From Membranipora membranacea (taxonomy: Eukaryota; Bryozoa; Gymnolaemata; Cheilostomatida; Membraniporidae), in the NCBI GenBank assembly GCA_914767715.1, contig OU612066.1:17675001-17739000 (forward strand): a stretch of 64,000 nt of DNA. Reading direction: 5' to 3'. A program made the position numbers and the translations under genes. The notes under the pieces were generated by a model, which saw only the letters and a list, made by a program, of their open reading frames with translations, was not told the origin of the DNA and did not search any database. Each line of letters opens with the position of its first letter. Positions within the stretch are counted from its first letter, which is position 1. Of this stretch, positions 48,690 to 61,833 are shown piece after piece.

Positions 48690-50115
48690 GCCTAAGCATA
48701 AAACGCATCCGGACACGAATTTGACTGAGGCGGATGGGTTTCATTACAAAAATTCTTGCATTCTGAATGGATGCTCAAAGCCGTTGCTGGCGACAGGTGA
48801 TGTAATACATGTTGCAGGTGCTGTATTGGACAAGTCTTATACAGCACTCAAAGCCTCTACAGCATTGTTCTTAAATACAATACAGCATTGTTATACACAT
48901 AAATACATTGTTCTTGATTGCCACATGTCTCAGAACACCCTAGTGTTGGATTGGACAAAAATTATTTAAAAGTACCTAAATTTATGTTTTAGCATGCAAC
49001 ATGGGCTGCGCCGACAAACCCTCTACTATGAATTTTTTATAAAACTGGCTACTGCCCATACAGAACTGGACCTTTTCTGTAATTTTGTAACAGAGGAGGA
49101 TGGTGTGTAGTCAATCATCATCATCAGGGCGACAAACCTATCCGGGTGAGGTGGCTACAATAAAAATTCCTGCTCCGAGCCCATTGAGATGGTTATCTGT
49201 TGACCAACAGTTGCCAAATGACATCAGATAAGGTTTGCGACAGTCAAACTTCAAGATAGATACAAGGTGAAATGGTTGGCCAGTTAACACTGCCGGATGA
49301 GTATTTGTCATAAACTGACAGCCCTTTTACAGATATGGGGGGGGGGGGGGGGTCAGTTCTTGGTCCCACACTGATCTACATAAATGTTCCCCATCAGCTG
49401 TGACTCTGTGCTGATGACATATTACTCTATTAAATATCCAAGCTGATGCTGACAGATTTTAAACTACATTGATGCAATATACAGGTGGTCTATTGAGTGG
49501 ACAATGTCCTTGAATGACATCAAATGCTATGCGATTGCCTTCGTTGACCCAACTTCAGTACAGATTGGTTGGTGGACAGAAGTATGGAAAAGGTAGGTGG
49601 TACAAAGAACATGGCAGTTTTCATTCAGTCACAAATTTATCCAACATATGGAGTTAAAGAAATAAAGCATAGCAAACTCTTGGAACAATCAAACATGCTC
49701 TACATGAAGCACCTAAAAACAGTCGAATTATTGCCTAATGTGTCTGTGCTGTTGTGCTAAACATGTGTCCGGTAAATGACCATCCGCCACACATCTCTGT
49801 GAAAGGGCCATCCACTTGTGACAATACCCATCCGACTGTGTTAACTGGCAATTCATTTCACCTTGTGACTATCACGAACCCATCAAGTTGCCAAATAGGC
49901 ATCCTGATGGGTTTATCTCCCTGATGGTGAATGTCTCTAACCCATCCTCCTCTGTTACGAACCCATCCACCTCTATTGAATTAGTGTCCGAGTACCTTTT
50001 ATGCAACCGGATGCCTATTTGGCATCCGGCGGTTGACCGATGGCCAACCGGATGCCTATTTGACAACCACCGGATGCCATGCGGATGGGTTCTTAGCGCT
50101 GTATATGCCGCTTGT
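48690..50115. repeat. Dispersed repeat family R, copy 4
   Basis: Has the R phrases (GGTGCTGTATTGGACAAGTC, CTGCCCATACAGAACTGGAC, GGATGCCTATTTGGCATCC). A poly-G run lies near 49338-49352. No gene is supported. It lies upstream of the MADF exon of gene 6. Confidence 0.6.
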
Positions 50116-52632
50116 TAAAGGATTATGCTGACACAGTGTGGGACACCGATCCAACACCGAGCGATTAGGTTTATCAGCCGCCTGTTGTCACTAATAACGG
50201 CGCTTGGCCTGCAGACACTATAGCAATGGCAAAAAAATCACAGAATAGCGCTGCATTTTTAAATGAAGATACTAGAGAAGATGATGAAAGACACTGTATC
50301 TTAGCTCAGGCCTTTGATGAGATATCTGATCACCGGAATAGATATGACGCTAACAACAAGGTGCCAGAAGTGAGCTAACCTCTGTGTAGGCCTATGATAG
50401 ATTTCTAACAAAGACCTGAGACACCAGAGGGGAACAAAAGAGGAACAATCACAACTCAACATCAAGCTGAAATCAGAGGGTAGTAGTGAGACTCCTGTGA
50501 AGGAGATCCGACTGTCAACAACACTGATAAAGTATATGTATATTAACACCTACTAGAAAAACAAAGGCAGCAAATTGTGGTGTAAGTAAATCCTGTGGCT
50601 AAACACCCTAAGGCTAATGAACACTGTAATCTAACTGAGAGGCACCCCTTTTACAGTTAAAGTTCCTCAGTGTTTGATCTCTTCAAACGTTCCTACAGCA
50701 AGGAGTGAAACCAAGGAGTCTGTTGAGTTAGTAACATGATGAAGACGCATAAATTCTCGCATTGGAGTTCCTCTTGCATCCATACATTAAAAACACAACA
50801 TATTCCCACTCCTTATTATATCCATCAGTATAACTTACATACCATATGTAAAATAGGATCAACACTTACAATGTATTAGTTCTGTTATAATAACCGATAT
50901 ATCCTATATCTTGGATAAACAGCTGTGTTCATATATTATTGCCTTGATTTTATACACAAAATAATTTCTTTCAGTGTCTTTTAAAAGAGTAAGTGTGGTT
51001 GCCCAATGAAATCAGTTGTGACTCTTCAATAAAGTAACTATTTGAGTTTTATCACTTTCAATTGTAAAAAGGCAGAGCGCTTGAATCGCTTTCAAACCCT
51101 AAATTTCCTGACAAGGCAACTCCAAAAAGTGCAGCAGCCTTGGAATTCTTGGTTTCAGTGGTGGAAGCGATTGAGATGAATACACTTGAGATAAGCTGGT
51201 CTCGACAAACTTTTCCGGAAAGCACCATCTGGCCTGGCATCGGCTCTCTTCCATCCACCAGCCAATCAGATCAGAGCCAACACATCGGCTAGATTACCAT
51301 CCACAACTGGCCTTGCTATTAACATCATATCCAAATAACGACTTTCAATTTACGGACCAAAGGACATTTTAGCCTTGTTGTTCAATATATATCAACCTAG
51401 CTACAATCGATCCAGTTGATAAAGCCTCAACATTGAGAGGGAATAAAATTCCATCTGCAGGCAAACAACAAGACTTATCCGCAGCAAATGTGAAGACAAT
51501 TCCATTCAAAGGAGCAACTCATTATAGCATATCGGTTAAAATGTGGGCCGCACAAACTTTTGTATTTCAAATAACATTTCTAAAGACACCCTCAACATAT
51601 TGACTACAGACTATACCTTGTATCCAAAATATGGATAATTGAATAAATTTTATTCACTTACGGCTCAGATATTATACCAAATCTAAGCCTCAAAATAAAT
51701 TGACAGCCAGGAAAATTGTAGCACTTTCACCGGTGATCAATCGATGTGTCCATTTCATGCTGACCTCGAAAACCCATATAAGTAGCATCTTTGGAGAAAT
51801 GTTAGGTAGTTATACTCACATGTCAAAAGAGTCAACAACTCCTGAGCGATGATAGTTTTCTGCTATGGATTGAACCGGGAGTGTAGGGCCAACTCCCTGG
51901 AACAATGAGAACTCAGGCAGGGTTTAGTTTATTTGATAAACATAATACTAAAATGAATAATAACTAGTTACAGGACATTTAAATTCAAATTGTACTTTTT
52001 ATTTTGGGCATTTGAGAGGCTAATAAGAGCTACCATAATATATAGTATAATAATATATAGTATTATAAGAAGGTAAGACATTGAATAAATTGAGATATGT
52101 TAAGTGAATACTCTGGACTGTATTGGGTATGCCACTTGATCCACCATGCCTGGCATACAAATTCCAGGGCAGAGTTTGAGAGTAAATGTGAGTCATGTAC
52201 TTACATAACTAATGTGCGTAAGGCAACTTACACCACAGGGCTGGCAAGTGGCAATGCATAATAATGGTTCTTGATAGTCATTGTGTCAACTCAATGACTA
52301 AATGGAATTATGGCAACACATTCACTATCACCTTCTCTCAGTGAATATACATTTAAACTTGATCGAAGAATAACAATGATATATATATATATATATATGA
52401 GTAAAGTTATCATTTTTATACTGGGTATTGTTTATTGCTTACACCGGTAGAAAATTGATAACGAGTGAGTCAAATTAGTTCTGTGTCTACAAAGTCATGT
52501 CGCAGAATAAGGATATATCCTTACTCTGTGGTCATATTGTCTCTTTAGATCTATCAAGCAATATTCATCCAACATAATTTATGAACTGGAGAGCTATCAC
52601 ATCATTTGTATTTGCCCATAACTGCACTTGCC
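50116..52632. other. Intergenic between gene 6 and gene 7
   Basis: Includes the recurrent block at 51002-51068 and a flank shared with gene 6 (51430-51720). Short open frames show no domain. An AT microsatellite is at about 52379-52398. Confidence 0.5.
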
Positions 52633-55157
52633 TTATTTTTTGAGGGGATTATTCTCGACCTCTTGATGAGATTTAGCAGCATGCCTTTTCACATTTTGTT
52701 GTTTTGCGCTTCTAAAAGGACAATATTTGCAAGCATATGGCTTTTCTCCAGTATGTGTTAAAATGTGTGATCTCAAATTTGATGGTAATGAGCTTCTAAA
52801 AGGGCATTCAGGACAAGCAAATGGCTTTTCTCCAGTATGTGTCATCATGTGGTTGGTCACCTGTGATCGTTGTGTGCTTCTGTAAGGGCATTTGGTGCAA
52901 GCGAATGGTTTTTCACCAGTATGTGTCCTCATGTGTGACATCAGTTTCGATTTATAGTCGGTAGTATATTCGCAGTATTTACACTTCTTCTTGCCACGTA
53001 AGCGCCCACAACTAGAATTGGCAGACAATTCGGTGGCAGCAGCTGTGTTAGTCGATTCAGGTTCTGAGAACGATTCTGTCAGGGTATCATCATGCTCTAT
53101 CTGTAGATCATTTGGAAGCTCAGTTTTGATTTGCACTTCCTGCTCCTCATCGAGTCTTTGACCGTCGTTATACTCTATTGGTATATCAGCATCATTATCA
53201 GAAATCGAGTAATCGGCGTCACCAGTTAGGCTAGCATCAAACTCTGAGGTACATTCTACCTTAATAGTATCAGCAAGGACATCTCTTAGTGGTATACTGA
53301 CTGTATGGGTGAATTTCATAGTCTCTTCTTCAGATTGACTGATACTGCACTCTGATTGCTGTGCGGCTTCTGTTAAGAGATATGAATATGTTAACTCATT
53401 ACAATATGCCAGTGAGGCATTCAATTATAGCACCTAATGGAAAGAAGATTTAAAGCAAACTGAGATTATATTTCTGTGTATTGAGCGCATTCAGTCAGTA
53501 AAAATTGGTAACAGTTCATTGCAATGAAAGAATGTTTTAAGAATTTAGATTTGCTTCAACTAAACAGTTGACTGACCCAAGCTTCATATCTTGGCTGATA
53601 TATAACACATGGTACCTTGCTTGCTGAACATTATTTTAAAATATATATATTAAAAAATTCATGAGTTGCCATCCCGCTAGAAGACTTACAATATTTTGCC
53701 TGTGAGAAGCATCTGTTCCATTTAAATGCTTGTGTGAGCGCCGCTCATGTGTCTTTTTAAGAAAGTGTTAAATTTTAGTCATAATTTTCAAGTTTTTATC
53801 ACAGTGTTTTATATAGCAACACGCTACCTACGAGTGGTGTGTAGTGTTTTACAAACAAACCCAGTAATAAGTATTATTATTAAAATAACATCAGTGATCT
53901 GATGATCAGACTTTTGGCGGTTGCCCTGTCTAAGGAAGGGCCCTGGGTACTCATGGAGCTTTGTATCATCAGTAAATAGTCGAAAAAGAAAAGGGGCTAT
54001 ACTTTAATCAGGTATAGTATAGCCAATCCACAAGTATTCACAGAGATAGGTTCAACCCTTTCCCCTGTATATTATAGGCAATGCTTCAAATAAAAATCTG
54101 CCTACCCTGAATAATTCCTAGAGAACCTCTTGTGAATAAGAAAATTCACATCACTCACTGAAAAATCAAATATGATCATTATCACTCGAGCACGGCCAGG
54201 TAGCAAGCTATGATGTCAAGATGAAAATTCTGGTGTTCGCAATACCCATAGTCTAGACAGAACACAATATACAGCATAAGTCATGCACTTGTTGGTGACG
54301 TCTTATATTGTAATTATTCAGTTGCATTGGCGTGATTTGCAGTCCACAATCCAGATAAATCCAGACAACTCGATCAGTCAGAGTTTTCGGAAACTGCCAT
54401 TTCTATTTTTATTTTTTTTTTAGATGAAGATTACTTTCAAATTGATCAGCTTTATCTGTTGGAAGTTCAAAATCCAATAGAAATTGATTGAGTTATGAAT
54501 AAAAAACCTGTTTGTGGACTGTAAATCAATGACAATGTCTTAACATCACTCATGTGCACGATAGAATGCCTTAGTACCTCAATACCTCATAACTGAAGTT
54601 CCATGTAGTGTCCTCCTGTCTGAGTTAACATTTACAGGGAGGGTGGGACCTCCTTCCCTGCATTAACATGGTAAAAGTCAATTGCAAGCAATTTTGTTTC
54701 TTGTAATAATTTACCTTTGATGAGATTCCTAAAATTGAGTTCTAGCTGTTTCTGTATATTAAGGGAGAGTCCACCATGGAGTGAGAGTATATGATTGCTA
54801 TCACCTCCACACTTTGAGGCTAAGAATGCGACCTGGTATCCTTGCTGACACACAGACTCAACCTAGAGAAAAAAGTTTGATGAGCATGTTCTATGCATCT
54901 CATGAGCTGAGTCACAACTTCTTTTAACCATTTCATCTTTCACTCTAGCCTCCAAATTATTAGTTGAAAGCTGTTTTGAGACCACTCCTGGGACTCTGGA
55001 CTCATGATTATTAGTTTAACGACAAGATTCCGCACTCATTTTGAAAACATGTATCAATAGGCAAAAATTGTCGAATTAAACTCACCACTCCTGTGAGAAG
55101 CTGACTGATAAATGTTGATAACACTTGATCTGTGTGTGCTCTTTCCTCAATGTCCAT
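52633..55157 (-). CDS. C2H2 zinc-finger protein, array gene 7 (AB domain, 4 fingers)
   Basis: Exons: A 55086-55157 (exon starts 55165), B 54715-54862, C 52633-53369; 318 aa from the exon A ATG, the shortest open copy. Phases 0 and 1 match the others; acceptors TTATCTAG, CTCTAG and TTAACAG. AB domain: FISQLLTGV, VESVCQQGYQVAFLASKCGG. The acidic linker keeps TIKVEC and VQIKTE, both fitting a SUMO-type pattern. Four canonical fingers follow, then a short basic tail. The eight bases before the ATG are open in the phase required by an upstream exon, as in genes 5 and 6. The foldback element at 55.9-58.5 kb lies just upstream and may have displaced or destroyed such an exon. Confidence 0.83.
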
Positions 55158-55928
55158 GGTGATATCTAGATAATAAAAGAAATTCAAGTGTACATGTTTA
55201 ATCCAATTATATTTAATTATATGTACAGAGAAAGACTAGTCTGCATAATAGTCTGCTAATTGCAAAAAAAACCTGCCGGCAAAAGGGAAAGTGATCAAAA
55301 AATGATGATTTGGTTTTGAAACATCAAAAATCAAAAAGTGCATGTCAAAAATAGTAGAACTACAAGTTTTCATGGTCTGCTATCATCAATAGCTGGGAAG
55401 CGGCCAAAAATATTTTCAAACCCCTTTAGATCACCTGTGCATAACCATCACTAAAGCTACACTGCTTATTCAGCAGCAACATCAAAATTATTTTGCTGCT
55501 GCCTGGAAAACTGGCTTTGGATGTGGTATAGACCTGACTTTTTTACGGTGGCTTCGTATTAACTCCATCGATTCATTAACAACTTTTTTCAGCATTACAC
55601 ACTTATATGATGATACTTAAAGGAGTTAACTTTTCCTTGACAGGTTATAACTTTATAAAAAAAATTTATTCCACTATAACGGTAGCTTAAAAATACGTAC
55701 CATTTGTAAAACAACACACTCAGAGCATTGAAAACAAGTGTTATGTGATGGGAGGGAGGGTCAATACAAAGTCACTGTAGGGTATTCCTATCATAAGGTT
55801 TGTTGTCATGTTGTTGTACGTGTACATGTATCTTGGAGTTGTATTCTCTGTTTATACTACTACAGAGTTACCATCATTCTATCCTGACCTAATTATGACA
55901 GAGACTGACTTGACCTGTGACCTTGGCA

Positions 55929-58538
55929 CATAGTTATTAATATACTCTATAGCGGACAATGCAGTGCTAAAAACGTCCTACTTAATTATTGCGAAATCCA
56001 TGACACACCGCAATCTGGTTGTGCATGGCTAGTGACTGTATCATATAACTTATCATTGAGAATACACATAATGGGCATGGGAATTTAGATTTTTAGAGCG
56101 CTTATAGCCATGTTTTTGGAAAAATTTTCATGTGACACCATGTGGATCACTTGCAGGTATCTTCACTTTCAATTCCATGACGCAACGAAATCTGGTTGTG
56201 CGTGGATAGTGCATGAATCATTGACTTTGTCATTGAAAATATTAGAATTGTACATACAAATTTAGTTTATGGAGCATTTGTAGCCATTTTTTCAGAGAAT
56301 TTCACATGTAACACCATTAACATCCCCTAGGGTATTTTCTCAATCAGTCAGTATAAAATTTTTTTCCTATGCTCCCATTAAAATAAGCCAAATATCAACC
56401 GCAAACCCGTGAGCTTAAATCCCAATGACAGGGCTAGCTGGTTCCTGCCACTTGCCAAGCATTTAACTGTGTCCCGTCTCTCAAACTTATATGTTGCACA
56501 CTCAGTCGGTTTACTTTATCTGTTCAATTCCAGCTATTTGTGATAACATGGAGTACAAGTAGCCTATGGAAAAGTGATTGGAGGTGAAAAGGTTTGCTGC
56601 TTGCCTTTTTCGTTTTTAGAGCACTTCTAGCAATATTTTTGTATAAATTTTCATGTCACACTATAAGATGACTTGCAAGTGATTTCTTTAGCAGTCAGGG
56701 GACAAAAAGATTTGTGTTATCCCATTAAACACCAAAATCTCAACCGCAAACATATCATCGCGATAAAATCACAATTACCTGGCTAGCCGGATTTTGCCAC
56801 TGCCACTTGCCTGCCAGTTTAACTGTGTCCTGTCTCTCTAACTAAAATATTACACACTCACTGAGTTCATTTTATCTGTCCAGTATTATGACTTCCAATT
56901 ATACAACGTGGACAAAAATTTTCAGGTTTTGGTTTGGCTATATCATTTAAAGCTCTTAATTCCCTCTCCGGGGTGGCCACTCGTTTTTGGATTGCCGAAA
57001 CTATTCAAGCCAACACAGCAGGTTAAACAAATAAATGCATAAACCTTTCTGCTGAGTCGCTGAATATCAAGAAACATCGAATGGTCAACTCAAGAAGCAT
57101 ACTTGTCCAGCTTGACTCTAGATTTTCTTAAATTCCCTCACTCAGTCTTTAAAATTGTATGAAAATGGCAGTCAGTAATCAGTTGCAACACATTATGGAT
57201 AACACCATAATATTTCGTCTTTGCAACTTCAATTGAGAAGAGTACGGAGGGCGTAATTATAGACTTTGTTAATATTTCATCTTTAGGTACTAATAGTATA
57301 CAATGTGAATTAAAATGTTTTAACCAATGTTATATATATCATCGGCCAAATATTTCTATTTGCACTCACCTTTGCATTCTACCAACTTCCAGAAAGTTCT
57401 ACCCACAAGACTGATATTAACATGACTGAAAGCCGATATAATTTCACTTTCTCACCGATGTGACATTTTTAAGTTTACAGATATTTCTTATTTCTCACCA
57501 TACTCAAAATAAGAGATCATTTGGTACAGGAGGGGGGGGGGGGTGGGGGTGTGATGCAATTTTCTCTGATGGTTGTTTATTTGTAAATGAAAACATCAGC
57601 ATCATATACAATTTTTTTTTACACTTTATGATAGTTCAGTAATGTTTGAAATATTTGAAGTTGAAGTACATAGGTGTGTTTGCATAGCGGAAAATACATG
57701 TTTTATATAAGCTTTTGAGCAACAGTGAAGTAGAAACAACCTTGTTAATTGGTAACTTCTTTGAAACGACCGGAGTAAGAATTTCTAAGACCTTTGAATC
57801 TCCATCAGAAATGGATTGATGCTATGAAAATAAAAGTCTTGCAGTCAGAAAGTGAGCTGATGAGCACTGGGGGCTTGTAGCATCATCACATTTAATTTGC
57901 AGTGGTTTTAGCACCAATCTACTTTGACATACCAAGCAAAAAACTTAATATAATACACCATATAAAGCAATGTGATATCTGAAGAGCAAATCTGAATCTC
58001 GAAATTATGTACACTGTGACTGCAAATGAGGCAAGTGGCAAACTTTTACACCTCCGATCACTTTTACACAGTCTGCTTATACTTCATTTAATCAAAAATA
58101 AAATAAGTCCCTTGAGTGTGTAACATATAATGTAAGTAAGAGAGACAGGACACAGCTAATATAGATGGCTAGTGGCGGTGAAAAAAATCGAGCTCGCCTT
58201 TCAGTTTCTATTTCATCACAATGATGTGTTTGCGGTTGAGATTTTGGCTTATTTTAATGGGAAAACATAGAAAATTTCCACTGGCTGCGAGTGAAAATAC
58301 CTGCAAGTGATCCACATAGTGTCACATGAAAATTTTTATCAAAAAATGGCCATAAGCGCTCTTAAAATTTAAAATTCCATGCCCGATACCTATATTCTCA
58401 TAATAAGTTATATGATACAGGCACTAGCCATGCACAACCAGATTGTGTGGCGTCATGGATTTCGCAATAATTAAGTAGGACAAAAACTGATGCTATTTTT
58501 GTACATATTTTCCACTCTAGAGTATATAATAACTCTAT
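55929..58538. mobile_element. 2.6-kb complex foldback element
   Basis: The left and right ends are inverted copies (CATAGTTATTAATATACTCT versus the complement of AGAGTATATAATAACTCTATG), followed by long arms. TCCTACTTAATTATTGCGAA at 55976 is repeated in complement at about 58464-58483. The left arm holds two tandem diverged copies of a segment (about 55980-56560 and 56590-56900); the right arm has one in inverse (about 57980-58500). A G-run is at 57527-57547. No transposase is visible. Confidence 0.75.
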
Positions 58539-58689
58539 GCCTTGGCACCAGACTACTTCATCCATGAGGAAAACCAAAGAATAGAGTTACTCCTCCAGCC
58601 TTCTGTAGTTGGTGTACTAAGAAGGCCTACGACCACTCCACTGTTCTTGCCTAAGACATTTGCCTTTGTTTAGCTGCAATGGACACATT

Positions 58690-59215
58690 TTATTCCTCCT
58701 GTTTACCTGCATGTTTACCTGCAAGTTGGCAGGTTGTCAACGCCAGCATTCTCAGCTGTGACAACATAAACAGTTGTTCCACAATAGGTTATTCAGTCCG
58801 AGGTCAATTTTGGACACAAACAGCCTTAACGCTAAATGCTCGGGATCACAACAGCGTGCTGGTGGCTGGAAAAACATTCCATTCTCGAGCAGTGCGCATG
58901 AAGAATGAGCATCTGCAGTGGACGGTGTCTATCTGAGGAATAGTGGATGTGGGTGCCGTCTAGCTGAGGAGTGTTTGGCTCTGGTGATAAAGTTTGAGAG
59001 CACAGCCGGGCTATCATGATGATACTCGCTAAAGACTTTGAGTCTGCGATCCTGCCTGCAGTCAGAGACTGCAGAGGCAGGTTCATTCATCTGTTGAAGG
59101 AAACCTGTTGTACTGGCCTTATGGTCAGTACCGCCTCATGCCCCAGATCATGCAAGCAGATCTCCATTGTACTGCTTCTATACGAGAAACAAGGCTGTCA
59201 GTGATGTAATCCCTA
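58690..59215 (-). mobile_element. LINE 3' fragment (jockey/CR1-like)
   Basis: Minus-strand frames read RRLKVFSEYHHDSPAVLSNF and AKHSSARRHPHPLF, matching the tail of the LINE at 36.1-36.3 kb. GTTTACCTGCATGTTTACCT is also shared with about 35970. Truncated and frameshifted. Confidence 0.75.
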
Positions 59216-59581
59216 GCCAATGTATGTGTTGGCTCTGAGCTCTGGCTCAGAGCTAACACAAATTGGGATGGCTAGGAATCCCAAGCAGCAGCAGAGGCAT
59301 ACTACTCAAGAACAGGTCTCACTAGCCTGTCTTGACAAGCTTTGTTGTTGTTGTTCCCCCCCCCCCACCAAACAAAGGTTGTCAAGACAGGTTAAGGTCT
59401 CACTAGCTGCTAAATGATGCTCCTTGCAACAAAAACCTATCAGTCTTACATTACCAGCAAACTGTTACCAATACCCAAAATGTATAAGCCCTGATAAAAA
59501 GAAAGGTTATCCTCGCAGACAGAACAGACGAAACAGATACTCTGTGAAGTTTATATGTTTCAAGTTTTTAAAGTAGCATTT

Positions 59582-59730
59582 GCCCAATGAAATTGGTTGT
59601 GACTCTTCGCACAGGAAGCTGTTTGAGCTCTAACTCCGGTGGTTCAGTGGCATTATCATTATCAGGCCACTGAACCACCGGAGTTAGAGCTCTTTAACTA
59701 CTGTTTGAGTTTTGTCACTTTCATTTGTGA
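59582..59730. repeat. Recurrent block split by a hairpin insertion
   Basis: The block CCCAATGAAATTGGTTGTGA..TTTTGTCACTTTCATTTG is interrupted at 59628-59700. The insert is flanked by CTGTTTGAG (59619-59627 and 59701-59709) and contains a perfect stem of about 26 bases (59625-59650 with 59667-59692). Confidence 0.8.
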
Positions 59731-61781
59731 AAATGCTCTCAGCTTGAATCACTACCAAACAACACTGATTTCGAGATTACACTAATGTAATGTGTAGTAT
59801 ATACATGCAATTGTATATCACGTGATCAGTGTGCTATCAATCAAACCCCTTGATCACGTGAAAAAGCAGTCAGCCGTCTTGACAAGCTTCGCCAAGACAG
59901 GTCCATGCAGAGAAAACTCCAAATTGTAAATGATGAGAATGTATTATCAAAATAACTATAACAAAACTTGGAAGAGCAACGCAACAGCATTGGAATGGAA
60001 CGATTTGTGTCTTTAGTGAAAGAGAATGTGCTGAAAAGGATCATGTATACATATGTGTGTTAGCTGCATAGCAGGCTTGCTAAATTGCATGTCACTCTAT
60101 CCTTTTACGGTATAGTTACAGCTAAAGAAAACTTCAAGTGGTCATTTGGAAAGTTCTCAATGTCAGTAACGCAGATAAAGCACTTTTCAACCGCATCATG
60201 TCATGACGTAATCTTATCATTCTTCATACAATTTGACTGTTCCAGGGTGATTTTCCAACTGATATCAAGGTAGGTTTATCAGACGTGCATAAATAATCTT
60301 CGCCAGTTAGACCTTGTCATAGGAGTGATTTATTTTTAATACTTCCGAAGGGCCAATTCCAGCTAATTGTGACTGATGCATACCTATTTCTACCAAAATA
60401 TAGCTATGATGTCCCAATTTCGCAATATTATAAATACATTGTAATGATAAGACATGATTGTAGTCAAATGTATTCTAGAGCTAGTAGAGGTATGAAGACT
60501 GATAACATAATGATTCTATCACCAACAATTCAAAAGTTATTTTCAAAACAAGATAGCATCTTTAGGATTTATGATGGCCGTGACATCGCTTGATCTGGTG
60601 CGATATATATATTAAATGCAAGTATCTTGTGATCCCGGTGTTGAGAGCTTGTCGATGTTATATGAAACAATGTAATTGGTCGCTGCTGTTACTATACCTT
60701 AAAGTGAAAGACAACCACAAAAGTTATATTTCGATATTTGATGCGTAATGATGTACTCCTTCTAAATTTGAATGTTATAAATAAATGTTAAATTTGAAAA
60801 TTTTAATTATCTCAATTACTAACTCTCTTCCACCATTTTGTTTCAGTAACACCAATACCCATACTCTCCAAACGAAGATATTATTGGAAAAAAGTGGTGT
60901 AGAAAGTGGTTTTTTTCTAGAATCGAAGCAGTTATCTTTTGTTGTGTCAATCTAAAGATATAAACAGGTCAACAAGTTATTTTTAATTTGCTTTAATTAT
61001 AAACTTTTAGAAAACCTCAATAAATAAATAAATAAATAAATAAACATTCATCTCAGTTACAAAATCATCTACAAAAACAAAAGTATTGCTTTCAATAACA
61101 CAATTAAGCGTTTTCTTCGATATTATAATAGCTTCTCAGCTTCCAAAGCTTATACCTAGGATTTCTATTCTTGAGTATGTTGCCTGCTGGTGAAAGTTAA
61201 TTGCATCTTGATACGTATTTAGTGGTGCCAGTGTTGTCTTCTATGATGTCACAATTGCTTAACCGCTTTGCTTGCTATTCACTTCTAGGCAGTTTTTGAC
61301 CCTGGAGGTATGGGTTTAAGTCAGAGGGTTACCTAACCTTGTAGTTCTCAGCATATCTCATTTACCGATGTTGCCACGCTCCATTGTCATAAAGCAACCT
61401 GGTTTTGGAAATGAAATGAAGACTTTTAAACCTCGTAAACTTTACTTTATTAGTTACCTACTATTCTTTTGGGATATACTCTAGAGGAGTGAAGTATTCA
61501 CAGGAGGAAAGAGGCGCAGGCTTTGAATAGCAAAATTCATGGCTACCTAACATAGACTTAACCTCATAACTTGTCACCTCTCAGCTCACAAAGATGGGGA
61601 GCTAGCTAACATAGGGTCGCCATTAAACGTATGATACTAATTCTCCAAAGTAATGTTCAATAATGTTATGTTGGATACAAATGCTGGGATTATAAACCGC
61701 TGATTCCAGAGATTGTTTAAAGCAAAACAGAACAGTCACAATACGTAAGAAAGTGTTTTTTGAAATTTGATTGATTCGTCA
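59731..61781. other. Intergenic between gene 7 and gene 8
   Basis: No gene recognised. An AATA microsatellite at 61019-61044, preceded by CTTTTAGAAAACCTC, looks like a retroelement tail. The same sequence in reverse is at 63113-63162. Confidence 0.5.
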
Positions 61782-61833
61782 GTCAGGGCAAGGAGTTGTA
61801 GACCTAGGTCTACAACTCTTTGGTCAGGGCAAG
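61782..61833. mobile_element. Palindromic micro-insertion with 11-bp flanking repeats
   Basis: The perfect 26-bp palindrome GAGTTGTAGACC..GGTCTACAACTC (61793-61818) lies between GTCAGGGCAAG at 61782-61792 and 61823-61833. The insertion supplies the TAG that ends the finger frame of gene 8. Confidence 0.8.

Noticed and set aside
52379-52398. AT repeat as a regulatory element
   Set aside because: Plain microsatellite; similar runs occur near 26.98 and 46.37 kb without consistent gene position.
57366-57450. Donor-like GCAAAG|GTGAGTGC upstream of gene 7
   Set aside because: It lies inside the foldback element, and the peptide has no recognisable domain.
59229-59285. Imperfect palindrome around GGCTCTGAGCTCTGGCTCAGAGC
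   Set aside because: No clear flanking duplication or second copy, so not counted with the micro-insertions.
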